Below, one piece after another: positions 61,391-64,000 of a stretch of 64,000 nt of DNA. Every line of letters begins with the position of its first letter. Position 1 is the stretch's first letter. The notes below the pieces were generated by a model. The model was given only the letters and a program-made list of their open reading frames with translations. It was not told where the DNA came from and made no database searches. The translations under genes were made by a program, and so were the position numbers. This DNA comes from RPRC01 sp034933285 (GTDB lineage: Bacteria > Desulfobacterota > Desulfuromonadia > Geobacterales > Geobacteraceae), in the NCBI GenBank assembly GCA_034933285.1, contig JAYFNT010000002.1:1-64000 (forward strand), read 5' to 3'.

Positions 61391-61528
61391 ATGCAAGATA
61401 CAGATTACCTTCTAAGCTGCCCAGCTCGCCCAGGCGGGCTATTGGATAGCTTGATCCTGGAGTACACGAACAGTGATTCAGGATACCCAGCCGCTCAGGT
61501 TCCTGAAGAGCCTGAGACTTCTAAGTAA
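61391..61528 (+). CDS. Very small hypothetical protein
   Basis: The 45-residue ORF starts MQDTDYLLSCPARPGGLLDS and ends PEEPETSK. It has TAGGAG at the right distance and sits between two other small ORFs with their own ribosome sites. No family is recognised. Confidence 0.5.
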   Translation: MQDTDYLLSCPARPGGLLDSLILEYTNSDSGYPAAQVPEEPETSK

Positions 61529-61542
61529 TACAAGGAGTCCCT

Positions 61543-61716
61543 ATGGACGTTTCAGAAATCAAAGCAGGGAGCGGGCGAGCGATAGTAGCTTGCATCCTCT
61601 CAGGCACCTTATCAATAGGAGTCCTCTCTGCGCTCTTCGTACCTTCCCTTCGTACCTTCATCACCCAGATAGCGGGACCATACCTCACAGTGATAGCTAA
61701 GGTCATGGGAGGTTAA
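61543..61716 (+). CDS. Small single-span membrane protein
   Basis: The 57-residue product (MDVSEIKAGSGRAIVACILS, then GTLSIGVLSALFVPSLRTF) has a hydrophobic segment from about residue 14 to 34 and a C-terminal amphipathic tail. AAGGAG precedes the ATG at 61543. The size and layout resemble phage holins or minor coat proteins, but nothing confirms either. Confidence 0.55.
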   Translation: MDVSEIKAGSGRAIVACILSGTLSIGVLSALFVPSLRTFITQIAGPYLTVIAKVMGG

Positions 61717-61848
61717 GCCCGACATATCTTCCTTCCTTTCATGCCAACGTGAGAGTGGCGTCCGCCCGATTCACCTTGCCAACCTTTAATAAAGGTGCTA
61801 TTAATATAAATTTATCGCTTTGCCGTTCTTCATGATGGGGAGAATGCT

Positions 61849-62262
61849 ATGCTACGTAAGATCGTCGGCTTCTTGGTAGGCTTCATTGGCTCATTCTTGT
61901 TACTCGTCGTGATTTTCCATAACTTAGAAATTCGCCCTGTAGGCGGGCCGCTGTGGTTGATGCCTATGGTAGCGGCTGGGGCTGCCGTAGCAAGGCTGTT
62001 TTCCCACCCACGCAGTGTGATTGCCTCATCTGTTGTCAGGGTGTCAAATTCAACGGCGGGATTCCGGGTAGGCGCAAAGAATATTTGGTGGTCCTTTGAT
62101 TCTAAATTCCGTTTGGTAGTTGTGATCAGTGTTGTTTGGATTCTTACAGCCTACCTCATACAAGATAGCTACGATATGAATTACAAGATTATTTGGTTGC
62201 CTGCATTCGCCTTTATGGCCTTGTATGTAGGACTACGTTTCCTCGTTGAGCGAAAGTCCTAA
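61849..62262 (+). CDS. Multi-span membrane protein of the element
   Basis: The 137-residue protein has about four hydrophobic helices (VGFLVGFIGSFLLLVVIF, GGPLWLMPMVAAGAAVARL, LVVVISVVWILTAYLI and IIWLPAFAFMALYVGL). GGGAGAAT precedes the ATG. No family is recognised. It is the last gene before attR; it may be cargo such as an immunity or transport protein. Confidence 0.6.
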   Translation: MLRKIVGFLVGFIGSFLLLVVIFHNLEIRPVGGPLWLMPMVAAGAAVARLFSHPRSVIASSVVRVSNSTAGFRVGAKNIWWSFDSKFRLVVVISVVWILTAYLIQDSYDMNYKIIWLPAFAFMALYVGLRFLVERKS

Positions 62263-62351
62263 ACAAAAGCAACTAAGCTATCGCCTTTCTTTCCCTCTGT
62301 TTTAGTTCACCGATTCATTTCAAGTTTTCCCAGCCCCTACAAAGGCACTAC

Positions 62352-62372
62352 AGGATACATCAGAGGATACAT
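62352..62372. repeat. Two GGATACAT motifs, candidate integrase arm sites (right end)
   Basis: AGGATACAT at 62352-62360 and AGAGGATACAT at 62362-62372 repeat the motif found four times at the left end. Confidence 0.5.
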
Positions 62373-62408
62373 GAAAGACCAAAGGGCTAGGCCGAATGAC
62401 CTAACCCT

Positions 62409-62464
62409 TTGTTTTTATTGGTGGAGATGAACGGGCTTGAACCGTCGACCTATGCGTTGCGAAC
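62409..62464. repeat. attR: direct repeat overlapping tRNA-Ala 3' half
   Basis: The 56-bp copy matches attL at 57774-57829. It forms the 3' half of the intact tRNA, so the element has restored the gene on integration. Confidence 0.9.
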
Positions 62465-62494
62465 GCATCGCTCTCCCAGCTGAGCTACATCCCC
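62419..62494 (-). tRNA. tRNA-Ala (anticodon CGC)
   Basis: The minus strand folds as a full cloverleaf of 76 bases: acceptor GGGGATG/CATCTCC with the alanine identity pair G3-U70, D arm GCTC/GAGC, anticodon stem ATGCG/CGCAT on loop TTCGCAA (anticodon CGC), T arm GACGG/CCGTT on loop TTCAAGC, and encoded CCA. It is the target site of the adjacent integrative element. Confidence 0.95.
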
Positions 62495-62755
62495 TGATGA
62501 ATATCCTCGAACATTGAATTTTATTATTTATCACACTATGCGGGAAAATGCGATAGGAAATTTTGCGCTGGGTTGGCAGTGTAAATGTGTCTTGGAATGA
62601 TTAAACGAATCAAACCGGAATCCTGATCTTCCAGGCATATAATCGATATATTTATAATTCTATTGCGCAACAATTATTCAATATAGTATATAACGATGTG
62701 TCTTTTTAAGTATTTGGATAAATGTTTCTAATCCGGGCATCCATTGAGGAGCATT

Positions 62756-64000
62756 ATGATATTGAATAAACCCCTGTCTATTTTTTTATCCGCAGCATTT
62801 CTTTTTTCGGGAGCCCATGCGTGGGCATTCGGCTCGCCTGAAGACCAGGGGGAGGACATATTCACACTTGGAGAGGTAGTGGTGTCCGCACCATTGAGCG
62901 GGATCGAGAGTGCCGAGACGGTACATGAGATAACAGCGGAAGACTTGAAGAAATCCAACGCGAGAACACTCGATGAGGCTCTTGTCCTGCTGTCTGACGT
63001 TAATGTCAGGGTCGGCAACGAGGGAGTCCCACGCATCGACATCCGCGGGTTCCGGACCAGGCACGTCCTGCTGCTGGTGGATGGTATACCCATGAACTCG
63101 GCGTTTGACCAGCAGTTCGACCCTTCCACCATCCCTGTGGAGAATATCGCCAAGATCAAGGTTACGGCAGGGGCAAGTTCGGTCCTGTACGGCCAGGGAG
63201 GTCTCGGTGGGGTGATAAACATCATAACCAAGAAAGGCAGGAAGGGTTTGAGCGGCATGGTCGGCTACGAGGCCGGTGACGGCACGCCCTATCTTGCAAA
63301 AGGCAGCCTGTCGGGAGGGAAGGGGAAATTCGATTTCTTCCTCAGCGCTTCAGGTTATGACCGCGACAGGTTTCCCCTTGCCAAGTCGTTCACAGCGACC
63401 CCCGAAGAAGGCGCTGGGTACCGTAAAAACAGCGACAGCACCAAGAGGAATGTTTTTCTCAACGTCGGTTTCAACCCCAACAGCGATCTTTATCTCGCCC
63501 TTACTGCCAATTACGTGCAGGGTGGCTACGGGAAGCCGGCAAGCGCCATCGACAATACATTCGACCCCTATTCCCCGGCTCCCAAATACGGGCGGGTCGA
63601 CGACTATACCGGCATCACCCTGCAGCTTGCCGCCGATTATTCGGCCACAAAGGACCTCAATATACGGTCCATGATCTATTACAACCGGATGGACCAGGAC
63701 AACAATCAGTATGACAATGAAAATTACAACTCGTTCGACGACCCCGACGTGCCGGGATCGATGAAGATCAGGAACAAGGGAACGGGGAGGGGAGCTTCGA
63801 TCCAGCCGAAATACGATCTGGGGCGGGCCGGAATTGTCACCCTGGGTTTTTCCGGGGAATGGGACACCTGGGAGGACTCCGGCTTGTGGAAGTACGGTGG
63901 CCAAATGGGCGGGGTCGGATCCAAACCGTTTTTACTCCATCCGACAAACAATCACAAGGACCTGTTCATCTGTTCCACTGCGCTTGAATATGAAGTCCCG
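62756..64000 (+). CDS. TonB-dependent outer-membrane receptor, partial (runs off right edge)
   Basis: The ATG at 62756 has TGAGGAG upstream. A signal peptide (LSIFLSAAFLFSGAHA) is followed by a region FTLGEVVVSAP like a TonB box and a plug domain (about 50-165): LDEALVLLSDVNVRVG, RIDIRGFRTRHVLLLVDGIP, SSVLYGQGGLGGVINIITKK. Barrel strands begin after about 170. Such receptors import siderophores, vitamin B12 or metal complexes. The substrate cannot be read from the visible part. Confidence 0.95.
   Translation, partial: MILNKPLSIFLSAAFLFSGAHAWAFGSPEDQGEDIFTLGEVVVSAPLSGIESAETVHEITAEDLKKSNARTLDEALVLLSDVNVRVGNEGVPRIDIRGFRTRHVLLLVDGIPMNSAFDQQFDPSTIPVENIAKIKVTAGASSVLYGQGGLGGVINIITKKGRKGLSGMVGYEAGDGTPYLAKGSLSGGKGKFDFFLSASGYDRDRFPLAKSFTATPEEGAGYRKNSDSTKRNVFLNVGFNPNSDLYLALTANYVQGGYGKPASAIDNTFDPYSPAPKYGRVDDYTGITLQLAADYSATKDLNIRSMIYYNRMDQDNNQYDNENYNSFDDPDVPGSMKIRNKGTGRGASIQPKYDLGRAGIVTLGFSGEWDTWEDSGLWKYGGQMGGVGSKPFLLHPTNNHKDLFICSTALEYEVP

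Noticed and set aside
62568..62592. TTGGCAGTGTAAATGT as a sigma-54 promoter for the TonB receptor
   Set aside because: The -12 element is GT, not GC.

Overview
The window looks like a chromosomal piece of a Geobacter-type bacterium (Desulfuromonadia/Geobacterales). The inference rests on gene content: tungsten aldehyde:ferredoxin oxidoreductase, a c-type cytochrome with a NorB-like partner, several sigma-54 activators and GAF/PAS signalling proteins, a DUF116 gene after fmt, AsmA-like and zinc-ribbon orphans, and moderately GC-rich coding with good Shine-Dalgarno sites. No rRNA operon or CRISPR array is present.

Layout. 1-0.55 kb: a degraded type VI secretion baseplate remnant leaving the window on the left. 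0.8-5.7 kb: a TusA-FdhD fusion, a DUF6573-like protein, a sigma-54-type promoter with a structured leader, a NorC-like cytochrome with a lost heme ligand plus a truncated NorB-like protein, and small orphans. 5.8-22 kb: housekeeping genes: Crp/Fnr regulator, def-fmt-DUF116-(JAMM-DinG), comF/LUD, a large AsmA-like protein, a GGQ release-factor homologue translationally coupled to mutS2, folA, prfC. 22-36 kb: deaminase, two metallo-beta-lactamase proteins, a diguanylate cyclase, a three-gene operon ending in a GAF/sigma-54 activator, a CmpX/MscS-like channel, an ABC-F ATPase and an RRM protein that share matching promoter-plus-hairpin leaders. 36.4-40.7 kb: phosphomannomutase, a non-standard type IA topoisomerase and a graveyard of gene fragments.

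40.9-57.5 kb is a coherent alcohol/aldehyde module. Acylating aldehyde dehydrogenase, a porin, a PAS histidine kinase, a CoA-transferase, a FIST sensor, a stand-alone PAS protein and an HU/IHF protein run rightward. Fe-alcohol dehydrogenase, an outer-membrane protein and aldehyde:ferredoxin oxidoreductase run leftward. A second histidine kinase and an NtrC-type response regulator close the block. GG-N10-GC sigma-54 promoters stand in front of both the aldehyde dehydrogenase and the alcohol dehydrogenase. The inferred scheme is alcohol to aldehyde, then to acyl-CoA or acid, with CoA exchange between acids.

57.77-62.46 kb is a compact integrative element of about 4.7 kb inserted at the 3' end of tRNA-Ala(CGC). 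It is bounded by 56-bp direct repeats and has its own integrase, an AlpA-type regulator and a string of small unknown genes. A TonB-dependent receptor runs off the right edge.

Most promising for follow-up: the paired ABC-F/RRM attenuator-like leaders, the SD-sequestering hairpin with a 26-codon ORF under a sigma-54 promoter, the GGQ/MutS2 coupling, the NorC/NorB-like pair, and the tRNA-borne element.
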